In this document: in pieces, positions 17,169-26,107 of the stretch | Position numbering within the stretch: the stretch's first letter is position 1 | How the letters are laid out: each line of letters starts with the position of its first letter | Origin: an uncultured Planktomarina sp. | GTDB taxonomy: Bacteria; Pseudomonadota; Alphaproteobacteria; Rhodobacterales; Rhodobacteraceae | Direction of reading: 5' to 3' | Assembly (NCBI GenBank): GCA_905182425.1 | Contig: CAJJBP010000016.1 | Coordinates: 1 to 37,094 of the forward strand | DNA length: 37,094 nt | The notes under the pieces: model-generated | What the model saw: the letters and a program-made list of their open reading frames with translations, nothing else | Databases searched by the model: none | Told to the model about the DNA's origin: nothing | Made by a program: the position numbers and the translations under genes

Positions 17169-17222
17169 GGTGGGCCGTTGGCCCACCCTACACCAACCCG
17201 TAGGGTGGGCCAACGGCCCACC
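17169..17222. repeat. REP-like nested palindrome between fusA and tuf
   Basis: Two 23-base arms (17169-17191 and 17200-17222) are exact reverse complements around an 8-base spacer. Each arm is itself a hairpin: GGTGGGCC, GTT, GGCCCACC. The GTAGGGTGGGC... core with a self-complementary half resembles repetitive extragenic palindromes common in proteobacteria and cyanobacteria, often linked to REP-associated transposases. The element fills nearly the whole fusA-tuf spacer (84 bases). It could stabilise the upstream mRNA end or attenuate transcription, although no U-tract follows. Confidence 0.75.
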
Positions 17223-17248
17223 GCCACGAAACAAAATAGGAGCCTCCC

Positions 17249-18424
17249 ATGGCCAAGGAAAAGTTTGAACGTTCAAAACCACACGTAAACATCGGCACGA
17301 TTGGTCACGTTGACCACGGCAAAACGACATTAACAGCTGCGATCACGAAGCAGTTCGGTGATTTTCAGGATTATGCATCAATTGACTCAGCGCCTGAAGA
17401 GCGCGCACGCGGCATCACTATCTCGACTGCCCACGTTGAGTATGAAACCGAGGCGCGTCACTACGCGCACGTTGATTGCCCAGGCCACGCTGACTATGTG
17501 AAAAACATGATCACCGGTGCGGCACAAATGGATGGTGCTATTTTGGTTGTGAATGCAGCTGATGGTCCAATGCCACAGACACGTGAGCACATTTTGTTGG
17601 GTCGCCAAGTTGGTATTCCTTATATGGTTGTTTACATGAATAAAGTTGACCAAGTTGACGATGATGAGTTGTTGGAATTGGTTGAAATGGAAATCCGTGA
17701 GTTGTTGTCCAAATACGAATACCCTGGCGACGACATTCCAGTGATTCCAGGCTCTGCTTTGGCTGCGTTGGAAGATCGTGATCCAGCCATCGGTACAGAA
17801 TCTATTGCAAGAACTGATGGCGGCTGTTGATGAATATATCCCACACCAGCACGCGCTGTTGACCAACCGTTCTTGATGCCAATCGAGGATGTATTCTCGA
17901 TTTCAGGTCGTGGTACAGTTGTAACTGGCCGTGTTGAACGCGGTGTTATCAACGTTGGTGAAGAGATCGAAATTGTTGGTATCCGTGATACAACAAAAAC
18001 CACATGTACTGGTGTTGAAATGTTCCGTAAATTGCTGGACAGTGGCCAAGCTGGTGACAATGTTGGTGTTCTTTTGCGTGGTACAGCCCGTGATGGCGTA
18101 GAGCGTGGCCAAATTCTGTGTAAGCCAGGTTCAGTTAACCCACACACAAAATTTGAAGCAGAAGCTTATATTCTGACAAAAGATGAGGGTGGTCGCCACA
18201 CACCTTTCTTTGCAAACTACCGTCCGCAGTTTTATTTCCGTACAACTGACGTAACGGGTACAGTTGTTCTTCCATCAGGCACAGAAATGGTTATGCCGGG
18301 TGACAACTTGAAGTTTGACGTTGAATTGATCGCGCCTATCGCGATGGAAACAGGGTTGCGTTTTGCGATCCGTGAAGGTGGCCGCACTGTTGGCGCCGGT
18401 GTTGTTTCTAAAATTCACGAGTAA
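17249..18424 (+). CDS. tuf: Elongation factor Tu (two compensating indels)
   Basis: EF-Tu delivers aminoacyl-tRNA to the ribosome as a GTP complex. The P-loop GHVDHGKTT is at residues 19-27, followed by [17 protein letters not shown] and NKVD. The frame is left at about 17813 by an extra A (GCAAGAACTG for GCAGAACTG). It is regained near 17843 by a lost A (ATCCCACACC for ATCCCAACACC). Corrected, the product is the usual 391 residues ending [14 protein letters not shown] lies eight bases before ATG 17249. Confidence 0.96.
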
Positions 18425-18433
18425 TTAATAATC

Positions 18434-18456
18434 GCAGGCCGCCAATAGTGGCCTGC
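18434..18456 (+). terminator. Hairpin after tuf
   Basis: GCAGGCC (18434-18440) pairs with GGCCTGC (18450-18456). There is no clear U-tract, so it may be an attenuator or RNA-processing signal before the S10 operon rather than a full terminator. Confidence 0.4.
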
Positions 18457-18527
18457 ATTCGTTCGACGAGGGCAGAGTTTACTGTCCTCCTATCAACAGC
18501 CTTCAAGCCCTGGAAAGGGGTAACGAA

Positions 18528-18840
18528 ATGCAAAGTCAAAATATCCGCATTCGTCTAAAAGCGTTTGACCATCGTGTGCTGGATGCGTCCACACAAGAGA
18601 TCGTCAACACCGCCAAACGGACTGGTGCACAGGTTCGCGGCCCTATCCCGCTACCGAATAAAATTGAGAAGTTTACTGTGTTGCGTGGTCCACACGTCGA
18701 CAAGAAATCTCGTGACCAATTTGAAATCCGCACGCACAAGCGCCTGCTTGATATTGTTGATCCAACACCACAGACCGTGGACGCGCTGATGAAGCTCGAC
18801 CTTGCCGCTGGTGTGGACGTCGAGATCAATTCAGTCTTAG
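18528..18840 (+). CDS. rpsJ: 30S ribosomal protein S10 (3' end shifted by one base)
   Basis: S10 sits in the 30S head and is also the NusE antitermination factor. Sequence is standard from [22 protein letters not shown] through [20 protein letters not shown]. The conserved end (VEIKV then stop) is lost because the frame runs on to 18890. One extra base near 18828-18836 explains this. With it removed the TAG at 18838-18840 ends a 103-residue protein, the family length, directly before the GGAGGG site of rplC. AAAGGGG precedes ATG 18528. Confidence 0.93.
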
Positions 18841-18851
18841 GAGGGCACAAG

Positions 18852-19572
18852 ATGATGCGCTCTGGATTATCGCAAAGAAAGTCGGCATGACCCGGCTTTT
18901 CATGGAAGACGGCAACAGATCCCTGTGACTGTTCTGTCTATTGGATGGCTTCAGGTTGTTGCACAACGCACTGGAAAAAGACGGCTACACAGCCGTTCAG
19001 CTTGGTGCAGGTACGCACAAGGTAAACGTGTAGCAAAGCCATGCGCGGCCACTTCTGCAAAGCAAAGGTTGAGCCAAAGCGCAAAGTTGCTGAATTCCGG
19101 GTTTCCGGATAACTTGATTGAGGTTGGTGCAGAAATTTCCGCTGAGCACTTCCTTGACGGTCAAAAGGTTGACGTGTCAGGCACATCAATCGGTAAAGGC
19201 TTTCCAGGTGCCTATGAAGCGTCACAACTTTGCTGGCTTGCGTGCTTCGCATGGTGTTTCCATCAGCCACCGCTCCACGGCTCTACTGGTCAGTGTCAAG
19301 ACCCTGGTAAAGTTTTCAAGGGTAAGAAAATGGCGGGTCACATGGGTGCGGCTAAAGTGTACCACTCAAAACTTGAAGTTGTGCGCACCGATGCAGATCG
19401 TGGTTTGATTATGATCAAAGGCGCTGTTCCTGGCTCCAAGGGTGGATGGGTCACAATCAAAGACGCTGTTAAAAAGAAATTGCCTGATGGCGTGCCTTTC
19501 CCAGCCGCGTTAAATCAGCAGCCGCAGCCGGTCAGACTGTCGAAGCTCCTGTCGGAAGGTGGTGAAGCATGA
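18852..19572 (+). CDS. rplC: 50S ribosomal protein L3 (several indels)
   Basis: L3 is an early-assembling 23S rRNA binder near the peptidyl-transferase centre. Recognisable pieces are [24 protein letters not shown] [39 protein letters not shown], and [19 protein letters not shown]. They lie in different frames up to about 19290 and in one frame after it. Indels occur near 18863, 18918, 18945, 18990 and 19215-19290. GGAGGG (18840-18845) supports ATG 18852 or the adjacent ATG 18855. The stop overlaps the rplD start (ATGA, 19569-19572). Confidence 0.92.
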
Positions 19573-20186
19573 AACTTGATGTCATCAAACTGGACGGTGC
19601 GACACGCTGGCTCTGCGATCTGGACGATGCTCTGTTTGGCCTTGAGCCACGTGCAGACATTTTGCACCGTGTCGTCCGTTGGCAGCGCAACAATGCGCAG
19701 GCCGGCACACACAAAGTGAAGACGCGTTCAGAAGTGAACTACTCCACGAAAAAGATCTATCGTCAGAAAGGTACTGGTGGCGCCCGTCACGGTGCTCGTT
19801 CTGCTCCGATCTTCCGTGGTGGTGGTATTTACAAAGGTCCAACGCCTCGCAGCCACGGCCACGATCTGCCCAAAAAGTGCGCGTAATTGGGTCTTAAGCA
19901 CGCGCTGTCGCCAAAGCTAAAGCCGGCGAGTTGGTCATCATTGATGACGCAACATCTGATGGTAAAACACGCTCTTGCTAAGACTGGTTGAAAAACCTTG
20001 GTTGGAAACGTGCGTTGATCATCGATGGGACTGCCGTGAATCGATCATTTGCTAAAGCCGCGCGCAATATTGAAGGTTTGGATATCTTGCCGACAATGGG
20101 TGCAAACGTTTTTGACATCCTAAAGCGTGATACTCTTGGTGATCACGAAATCCGGTATCGAAGCTCTGGAGGCACGTCTGAAATGA
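19569..20186 (+). CDS. rplD: 50S ribosomal protein L4 (several indels)
   Basis: L4 lines the peptide exit tunnel and in E. coli represses the S10 operon. The N-terminal part is clean to about 19875, with the RNA-binding loop [23 protein letters not shown]. It then shifts: [64 protein letters not shown]. The expected end [14 protein letters not shown] lies in a third frame, stopping at 20184-20186. The length of 618 bases equals 205 residues plus stop. Indels fall near 19877, 19980 and 20140. Confidence 0.92.
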
Positions 20187-20483
20187 GCTGCTAAAGCAGA
20201 ACATTATGATGTGATCCGTAAGCCGATTATCACTGAAAAAGCAACTATGGCGTCTGAGAAACGGTGCCGTTGTGTTTGAAGTGGCGATCGACAGCAACAA
20301 GCCGAGCATCAAGGAAGCGGTTGAAAGCCTATTCGGTGTGAAAGGTGAAGGCTGTCAACACCACCATCACCAAAGGGAAATCTAAGCGGTTTCGCGGTGA
20401 TGCTGGGCAAGCGCCGCGATGTGAAAAAGGCGTATGTGACTCTCGAAGAAGGTAACACCATCGACGTCTCGACTGGCCTGTAA
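20183..20483 (+). CDS. rplW: 50S ribosomal protein L23 (several indels)
   Basis: L23 surrounds the exit tunnel and docks SRP and trigger factor. It overlaps rplD by four bases (ATGA). An extra T right after the second codon (20189) breaks the frame; without it the start reads [20 protein letters not shown]. Further shifts occur near 20258 and 20345-20395, before [24 protein letters not shown] and the TAA at 20481-20483. The length fits 99 residues. I infer one intact gene with errors. Confidence 0.9.
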
Positions 20484-20870
20484 GGATCAGTTGAATATTA
20501 AAGAAAAGCTCTGCTGGAAACAGTGGAGCTTTCTTTGTTAAATTAATGTCCATTATATTGGTGTGTTGAGAATTATTTTTAAATTATAATGTCTATGAAC
20601 CGCGATAAAATTGAAGTAAAATCGTGGTCGAGCAAACTTCAGTCATAAAGTGTTGGTAGGAATTTGAACTAAATTAAAATTTGCGTTGTTACCAACAACA
20701 TTAGGATCTTGCCCTTCTCCACCCCCCCTGCTATCAGCCGACAACGCTATCCAGCCAGATTCGTCTGGGATGGATGGGGTATGGGGAAGCCCAATCTAAA
20801 CGGGGACCTTCGGGGCCCTAAACACCAGCGGCCCTTCGGGGTTGCACGAAGCAAACGGAAGACAGAAAGC
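20484..20870 (+). promoter_or_regulatory. rplW-rplB break: promoter and structured rplB leader
   Basis: This 387-base gap has no gene. After the terminator it has a consensus TATAAT at 20585-20590, with only GTGTTG 16 bases upstream as a -35. Two mutually exclusive hairpins follow: TGTTGGTA (20651-20658) can pair with TACCAACA (20690-20697), while GTTGTT (20685-20690) can pair with AACAAC (20694-20699). Last come two UUCG-capped stems at 20803-20818 and 20828-20845, ending 25 bases before rplB. Together they look like an independent promoter and regulated leader. Function is inferred. Confidence 0.45.
20500..20537 (+). terminator. Terminator between rplW and rplB
   Basis: AAAGAAAAGCTC (20500-20511) pairs with GAGCTTTCTTT (20526-20536) with one bulged A, and TTTGTT follows. 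It is unexpected inside an S10 operon, where rplW and rplB are normally contiguous. Confidence 0.6.
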
Positions 20871-21709
20871 ATGGCACTAAAGTCGTATAAACCGACGACG
20901 CCAGGCCAGCGCGGGCTGGTACTGATCGACCGTTCGGAGCTTTGGAAAGGGCGTCCAGTCAAAACTCTTACTGAGGGTTTGACAAAATCGGGCGGCCGGA
21001 ACAACACCGGACGGATCACATCAGGCGTCGTGGCGGGGGGCAAACGCCTTTATCGTATTGTGATTTCAAACGGAATAAGTTTGACGTTCAGCAACTGTCG
21101 AACGCATCGAGTATGACCCTAACCGCACAGCCTTTATCGCTCTCGTCAAATATGACGATGGTGAACAGAGTATACTATTGGCGCCACAGCGCTTGGCTGT
21201 TGGTGATAAGATCATTGCATGCGGCCAAAGCGGACATCAAGCCAGGCAACGCAATGCCGTTCTCTGGCATGCCAATCGGCACGATCATCCACAACATCGA
21301 AATGAAAGCCTGGCAAAGGGTGGTCAAATCGCTCGTGCTGCTGGTACATACGCACAGTTCGTAGGCCGTGATGGCGGCTACGCCAGATCCGTCTGAGCTC
21401 GGGTGAATTGCGCTTGGTTCGTCAGGAATGCATGGCCACCGTTGGTGCCGTGTCGAACCCAGACAACTCAACCAAAACTTCGGTAAAGCGGGCCGTATGC
21501 GTCCACAAGGGTGTCGTCCATCTGTACGTGGTGTCGTTATGAACCCGGTCGATCACCCTCACGGTGGTGGTGAAGGTCGGACATCTGGTGGTCGTCACCC
21601 GGTTTCCCCATGGGGTAAACCCACCAAAGGTGCACGTACTCGTAACAAAAACAAAGCGTCGCAAAAGCTTATCATCCGCTCGCGTCACGCCAAAAAGAAG
21701 GGGCGTTAA
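20871..21709 (+). CDS. rplB: 50S ribosomal protein L2 (several indels)
   Basis: L2 is an essential 23S rRNA binder needed for subunit association and peptidyl transfer. The N-terminus [15 protein letters not shown] and the C-terminal catalytic-loop region [20 protein letters not shown] are intact. The middle is spread across frames: [52 protein letters not shown]. Indels are near 21064, 21090, 21228, 21308, 21383, 21468 and 21503. The 839 bases correspond to the usual 280 codons less one base. ATG 20871 lacks a strong ribosome site. Confidence 0.93.
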
Positions 21710-21712
21710 TAG

Positions 21713-21993
21713 ATGTCTCGTTCCGTATGGAAAGGTCCTTTTGTCGATGCTTATGTGCTTAAGAAAGCCGAAGCAGCCGGGGAAAGCGATCGTAACAACG
21801 TAATCAAGATTTGGTCACGTCGTTCAACAATCTTGCCACAATTTGTGGGTCTTGACTTTCGGTGTTTATAATGGTCGGAAGCACATTCCAGTCAACGTCA
21901 CCGAAGAAATGATCGGCCAGAAAGTTTGGTGAATATTCACCAACTCGTACCTATTACGGGCACACGGCTGACAAAAAAGCGAAGCGGAAATAA
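21713..21993 (+). CDS. rpsS: 30S ribosomal protein S19 (two inserted G)
   Basis: S19 binds the 16S head with S13. The frame begins [20 protein letters not shown] and continues through [12 protein letters not shown]. It is then broken by an extra G at 21854 (CTT-G-ACT) and another at 21924 (AAA-G-TTT). Removing both gives [21 protein letters not shown], then [21 protein letters not shown] and the TAA at 21991-21993. The corrected length is 92 residues, the family norm. It starts three bases after the rplB stop. Confidence 0.93.
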
Positions 21994-21996
21994 GCC

Positions 21997-22376
21997 ATGA
22001 GCAAGGATAAAAATCCCCGCCGCGTGGCTGATAACGAAGCAATGGCGAAAACTCGCATGCTTCGCACCAGCCCGCAAAAGCTGAACCTGTTGCGCAGATG
22101 ATCCGTGGGAGAAAAGTTAATAAGGCTCTTACGGACCTTACTTTCTCCAAAAAGCGGATTGCTGATGACGTTAAGAAATGTCTTCAGTCCGCAATTGCGA
22201 ATGCTGAAAATAATCACAACTTGGATGTGGATGAACTGGTGGTGGCGGAAGCCTATGTTGGTAAAAACTTGACAATGAAACGCGGTCGCCCCCGGGCACG
22301 TGGTCGTTTCGGAAAGATTATTAAGCCATTTTCCGAACTAACAATTTTAGTTCGCCAAGTTGAGGAGCAAGCATAA
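21997..22376 (+). CDS. rplV: 50S ribosomal protein L22 (one deletion)
   Basis: L22 extends a beta hairpin into the exit tunnel. The start [22 protein letters not shown] is in one frame. A missing G near 22091 (CTGTTGCGCAG for CTGGTTGCGCAG) shifts the remainder, [20 protein letters not shown] to [11 protein letters not shown]. The corrected product is 126 residues. The stop codon TAA shares its last base with the rpsC ATG (22374-22378), so the two are translationally coupled. Confidence 0.94.
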
Positions 22377-23087
22377 TGGGACATAAAGTCAATCCAATCG
22401 GAATGCGCCTCCAGATCAACCGTACTTGGGATAGCCGCTGGTACGCAGACACCAAAGATTATGGTAATCTGCTGCTTGAGGATTTAAAAATTCGAGAATT
22501 TGTTGGCGAAGAGTGCAAGCAAGCCGGCATTAGCCGTGTGATTATTGAGCGTCCACACAAGAAGTGCCGCGTGACAATACATACAGCACGGCCGGGCGTG
22601 ATTATTGGCAAAAAAGGCGCTGATATCGAAGGTCTTCGCAAAAAGATCGCAAGCTTGACTGACAGTGAGTTGCACCTCAACATCGTTGAGGTACGCAAGC
22701 CTGAGCTTGATGCGCCACTTGTTGCTGAAGTCATCGCACAGCAATTGGAACGCCGGGTATCTTTCCGTCGTGCCATGAAGCGTGCAGTTCAAAACGCAAT
22801 GCGCATGGGTGCCTTAGGTATCCGTGTGAATGTTGCAGGTCGTTTGGGCGGAGCAGAAATAGCGCGTACCGAATGGTACCGTGAAGGTCGAGTTCCGTTG
22901 CATACATTGCGTGCTGATATTGATTACGCTCACGCTGAAGGTCTGACAGCTTATGGTATCATCGGGATCAAAGTCTGGATTTTCTAAGGTGAGATCATGG
23001 AACACGATCCTGCAGCCGTGACCGTAAAGCCAAGAATGCAAGAGGCCCAGCACCTCGTGGTGCAGGCGGCAATCGTGCCGTCGCTAG
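22376..23087 (+). CDS. rpsC: 30S ribosomal protein S3 (indels near the 3' end)
   Basis: S3 forms part of the mRNA entry site and its helicase activity. The first 203 codons are clean and include the KH domain with the GKKG loop ([17 protein letters not shown]). At about 22986 an extra T or lost base turns KVWIF into a premature stop. The expected continuation [18 protein letters not shown] is visible in the next frame, with another shift near 23027, and the likely stop is the TAG at 23085-23087. The tail is rich in Ala, Pro, Gly and Arg, as in relatives. Confidence 0.92.
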
Positions 23088-23098
23088 GGGAGATACAG

Positions 23099-23514
23099 AT
23101 GCTTCAGCCAAAAGCGTACCAAATTCCGCAAGCAGCTCAAGGGCTCGCATTCAGGGCCTTGCTAAGGGCGGCGCGATCTGAACTTTGGGACTTACGGTCT
23201 TAAGGCAACAGAACCTGAGCGTATCACTGCACGTCAAATCGAAGCGGCTCGCCGCGCGATGACACGTCACATGAAACGTCAGGGCCGTGTCTGGATTCGT
23301 ATTTTTCCAGATGTGCCAATCACAGCCAAACCTACTCGAAGTTCGTATGGGTAAAGGTAAAGGCTCTGTCGACCGTTGGGCCGCCAAAGTTAAGCCTGGT
23401 CGTGTGATGTTTGAAATCGACGGCGTTGACGAAGTCATCGCACGTGAGGCATTGCGCCTAGCAGCTATGAAGTTGCCGATCAAAACGCGCGTCGTGGTTC
23501 GTGAAGATTGGTAA
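23099..23514 (+). CDS. rplP: 50S ribosomal protein L16 (several indels in first half)
   Basis: L16 lies by the A-site tRNA near the peptidyl-transferase centre. ATG 23099 ([12 protein letters not shown]) follows AGGGGAG. Shifts near 23113, 23145-23185 and 23330 break the first half. The second half, [21 protein letters not shown] to VVREDW, is clean. The arginine before MGKGKG equals E. coli Arg81, the residue hydroxylated by the 2-oxoglutarate oxygenase RoxA/YcfD. A different 2-oxoglutarate oxygenase gene lies convergently just downstream. Confidence 0.93.
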
Positions 23515-23544
23515 CAATTCAGGCAGGCTTTAGTCCACCTACCA

Positions 23545-23580
23545 AAATAGGCCCCCATCGAGAAATCGGTGGGGGTATTT
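23545..23580. terminator. Bidirectional terminator between rplP and the oxygenase gene
   Basis: CCCCCATCGA (23552-23561) pairs with TCGGTGGGGG (23566-23575) around a GAAA loop with one G-U pair. It is flanked by AAAATAG on the left and TATTTTATT on the right, so both strands end in a T-rich run. It serves the two converging genes. Confidence 0.85.
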
Positions 23581-23582
23581 TA

Positions 23583-24203
23583 TTAAGACCAGCTATAGTT
23601 AAAGCTGATGCTAATGCGGTCTTCATCAGCCATGTTCATTGGAACCTCATGGCGCAACCAGCTTTCCCAAAGTAATACATCACCAATGTTTGGTTCCGCG
23701 TAAATGAAGCTTCTGAGTTCTTCCCGAGCATCCTTGGCTCGGCTTGGCGCTGCCATCATGGTTGCAAGCCTAGGATCTTCGAACTTAATTGCGCTGGTTC
23801 CTGCGGGCATTGCTACATAGGTTGTACCACTAATTACACTATGGGGGTGAATATGCGCAGTGTGGACCCCTCCAAAAGGAAGAATATTAATCCATAGGCT
23901 ATCAAGTTTAATTTTCTTGTTTCCGAGATCAAAATCTAAATCCTGCACAAAAGCCTCAACGTGCATATCAAGCGCGGTAATAAGGTCTTTGAAAATTGGA
24001 AAACGCCAGTCGAGATCGGTGAGAGAAGCATAGCTGGTATACCCTGGAAAATCGTTTTCCTCACACCAATTCTGCCCGGCTTCGTCGTCCTCGGCTATTG
24101 CAAGGCATGAGCTTTCTAACTCGGAGCCATCTATCAATGTGCTGAAATCTGACAAAGCGGCGGTGTAAAGGCGGGTCGCGAACAGCGATTTTATATCTGA
24201 CAT
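23583..24203 (-). CDS. Putative 2-oxoglutarate/Fe(II)-dependent oxygenase (TIGR02466 / 2OG-FeII_Oxy_5-like)
   Basis: The family is Fe(II)/2-oxoglutarate dioxygenases of unknown substrate. I chose ATG 24203 (MSDIKSLFATRLY, 206 residues) because family members begin with a similar SLF-TPLY-like segment; ATG 24242 would add 13 residues. Family traits seen are a tryptophan/asparagine strand (LWINILPFGGVH), the His-rich HTAHIHPHS with SGTTYV, the strand IKFEDPR, then GDVLLWESWLRHEV and RISISFNYSW. The distal His and Arg are the expected third iron ligand and 2-oxoglutarate anchor. It is the only minus-strand gene and interrupts the S10 operon between rplP and rpmC. The frame is clean. Substrate is unknown. 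Confidence 0.85.
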   Translation of the reverse strand: MSDIKSLFATRLYTAALSDFSTLIDGSELESSCLAIAEDDEAGQNWCEENDFPGYTSYASLTDLDWRFPIFKDLITALDMHVEAFVQDLDFDLGNKKIKLDSLWINILPFGGVHTAHIHPHSVISGTTYVAMPAGTSAIKFEDPRLATMMAAPSRAKDAREELRSFIYAEPNIGDVLLWESWLRHEVPMNMADEDRISISFNYSWS

Positions 24204-24353
24204 AACTTGATAATATCGAAGCAAATTAATTAATGCGAGCATGAAAGGGTTGCTAACTGACTGTAACCCCTCTAAAGCGGCAGTTCATCATGATCTCCAC
24301 TGGAATCAGGGTAACCACAATTGAGCCCACCGGTGATGTGAAAGGAAAAGGCA

Positions 24354-24560
24354 ATGAATGCCAACGAACTACGGGATAAGACCCCGGACCAGCTTCGAGA
24401 TGAACTGGTTTCATTGAAAAAAGAGGCCTTTAACCTTCGTTTTCAGCAAGCGACAGGCCAAATGGAAAACACTGCTCGCATGCGTCAAGTGCGCCGTGGT
24501 GTTGCTCGTGTTAATACAATTTTGAACCAAAAAGCGGCCGCCGCCGCAGGCGAGGAGTAA
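24354..24560 (+). CDS. rpmC: 50S ribosomal protein L29
   Basis: L29 binds near the tunnel exit beside L23. The product is 68 residues, two long helices: [21 protein letters not shown] and [21 protein letters not shown], with an Ala-rich tail. AAAGGAAAAGG precedes ATG 24354. The 111-base spacer from the divergent oxygenase start must carry a promoter for this part of the operon, because rplP is followed by a terminator; only a weak TTGCTA-17-TAAAGC (24250-24278) is seen. The frame is intact. Confidence 0.95.
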   Translation: MNANELRDKTPDQLRDELVSLKKEAFNLRFQQATGQMENTARMRQVRRGVARVNTILNQKAAAAAGEE

Positions 24561-24565
24561 GTCTT

Positions 24566-24796
24566 ATGCCCAAACGTATCCTGTCCGGCGTCGTAACATC
24601 GAACCAAAACGAGCAAACAATTACTGTATCGGTTGAACGCCGATTCAAGCACCCTTTGCTGCAAAAAACAGTTCGTAAGTCCAAGAAGTACCGGGCTCAC
24701 GACGAACAGAACGCTTTTAACGTAGGTGACCTTGTTCGCATCCAAGAATGTGCACCTAAGTCGAAAACTAAACGCTGGGAAGTTATTGCAGAATAA
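24566..24796 (+). CDS. rpsQ: 30S ribosomal protein S17
   Basis: S17 is an early 16S rRNA 5'-domain binder with an OB fold. The product is 76 residues, beginning [19 protein letters not shown]. It contains [14 protein letters not shown] and the [20 protein letters not shown] segment typical of the family. It starts five bases after the rpmC stop and is part of the rpmC-rpsQ-rplN run. The frame is intact. Confidence 0.96.
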   Translation: MPKRILSGVVTSNQNEQTITVSVERRFKHPLLQKTVRKSKKYRAHDEQNAFNVGDLVRIQECAPKSKTKRWEVIAE

Positions 24797-24861
24797 CTTT
24801 ACAGATTAATCGAAACCCTGGGGATCGTAGCATAGCGCCCTCATAGGTCGGGAGTAACCAC

Positions 24862-25230
24862 ATGATCCAAATGCAAACAAATCTAGAAGTGGCTGACAAT
24901 AGCGGCGCTCGTCGTGTTCAGTGCATCAAGGTTTTGGGTGGATCCAAGCGTAAATACGCATCCGTAGGTGACGTTATCGTCGTTTCGGTTAAGGAAGCCA
25001 TTCCACGTGGCCGTGTCAAAAAAGGTGACGTCCGCAAGGCAGTCGTCGTTCGCACAGCCAAAGCAGTTCGTCGCGAAGATGGCACAGCGATCCGTTTTGA
25101 TCGCAATGCAGCTGTAATTTTGACGAATACTAATGAGCCACTAGGTACACGTATCTTTGGCCCAGTTGTTCGTGAATTGCGCGGCAAGAACTTCATGAAA
25201 ATTATTTCACTTGCACCTGAGGTGCTGTGA
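24862..25230 (+). CDS. rplN: 50S ribosomal protein L14
   Basis: L14 lies at the subunit interface and is the docking site of the silencing factor RsfS. The product is 122 residues starting [17 protein letters not shown], with [19 protein letters not shown] and the end [17 protein letters not shown] precedes ATG 24862. The 65-base spacer after rpsQ holds nothing evident. The frame is intact. Confidence 0.97.
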   Translation: MIQMQTNLEVADNSGARRVQCIKVLGGSKRKYASVGDVIVVSVKEAIPRGRVKKGDVRKAVVVRTAKAVRREDGTAIRFDRNAAVILTNTNEPLGTRIFGPVVRELRGKNFMKIISLAPEVL

Positions 25231-25231
25231 T

Positions 25232-25537
25232 ATGGCTGCTAAATTGAAAAAGGGCGATAAGGTCGTCGTTCTGTCTGGCAAAGATAAGGGGAAGCAGGGC
25301 GAAATATCTTCTGTGAATCCTTCTGTGGGCAAAGCAGTTGTGGAAGGGCTAAATATGGCTATTCGTCACACAAAACAGTCTCAATCTGATCAAGGTGGCC
25401 GCATTCCAAAAGCAATGCCGATCCAGCTGTCAAATTTGGCATTGATTGACAGTAAGGGTAAAGGGACACGTGTTGGCTTTCGTGAGGAGGGCGGCAAGAA
25501 GGTCCGTTTTGCTAAATCAACTGGGGAGACCGTATAA
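25232..25537 (+). CDS. rplX: 50S ribosomal protein L24
   Basis: L24 starts 50S assembly by binding the 23S 5' domain. The product is 101 residues. The KOW motif is near the N-terminus ([20 protein letters not shown], residues 6-25). The start ATG 25232 is one base after the rplN stop and matches family length; an upstream in-frame TTG lies within rplN and is rejected. Its stop shares a base with the rplE start (TAATG). The frame is intact. Confidence 0.96.
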   Translation: MAAKLKKGDKVVVLSGKDKGKQGEISSVNPSVGKAVVEGLNMAIRHTKQSQSDQGGRIPKAMPIQLSNLALIDSKGKGTRVGFREEGGKKVRFAKSTGETV

Positions 25538-26096
25538 TGTTGGATACAGCAAATTACACTCCGCGTTTGAAAGCTCTTTATGCGGCCGAAATTAAGGCAG
25601 CGATGAAGGAAGAGTTTGGTTACGTAAACGATATGATGATACCTCGTTTGGACAAGATAGTTCTGAACATGGGTATCGGAGATGCCGTGAAAGACACTAA
25701 AAAAGTGAAGCATGCGCAAGAAGCATTGACATTAATTGCGGGGCAAAAAGCCTTGGTCACTCATGCTAAGAAGTCTATTGCCGGCTTCCGCGTTCGTGAA
25801 GAAATGCCTTTGGGCACCAAAGTTACATTACGTGGTGATCGAATGTACGAATTCATGGACAGGCTGACCACAATCGCTTTGCCACGTGTACGCGACTTCC
25901 GCGGCGTGAAAAGTTCTTCGTTCGATGGTCGTGGCAACTATGCCATGGGCCTTAAAGAGCACATCGTGTTCCCTGAAATCGATTTTGACATATTGTCGAT
26001 ATGCTGGGCATGGATATTATAATCTGCACCGACTCAAAGACGGACGCAGAAGCCAAAGCGCTGTTGAAGCATTTCAACATGCCTTTCAACAGTTAA
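25537..26096 (+). CDS. rplE: 50S ribosomal protein L5 (one-base deletion near the end)
   Basis: L5 binds 5S rRNA in the central protuberance. Sequence is clean from [15 protein letters not shown] through the [21 protein letters not shown] and [18 protein letters not shown] blocks. At about 25988-25991 one base is missing (GACATATTGTC), so the frame runs out in WILstop. The correct end ([15 protein letters not shown] ... FNMPFNS) is in the next frame, with TAA at 26094-26096. The corrected product is 186 residues. It is followed 11 bases later by rpsN. Confidence 0.95.
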
Positions 26097-26107
26097 GGAT
26101 CTGCGAC

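Noticed and set aside
23151..23558. Antisense open frame over rplP
   Set aside because: It mirrors the conserved L16 coding sequence, resembles no protein family, and lies opposite the real gene.
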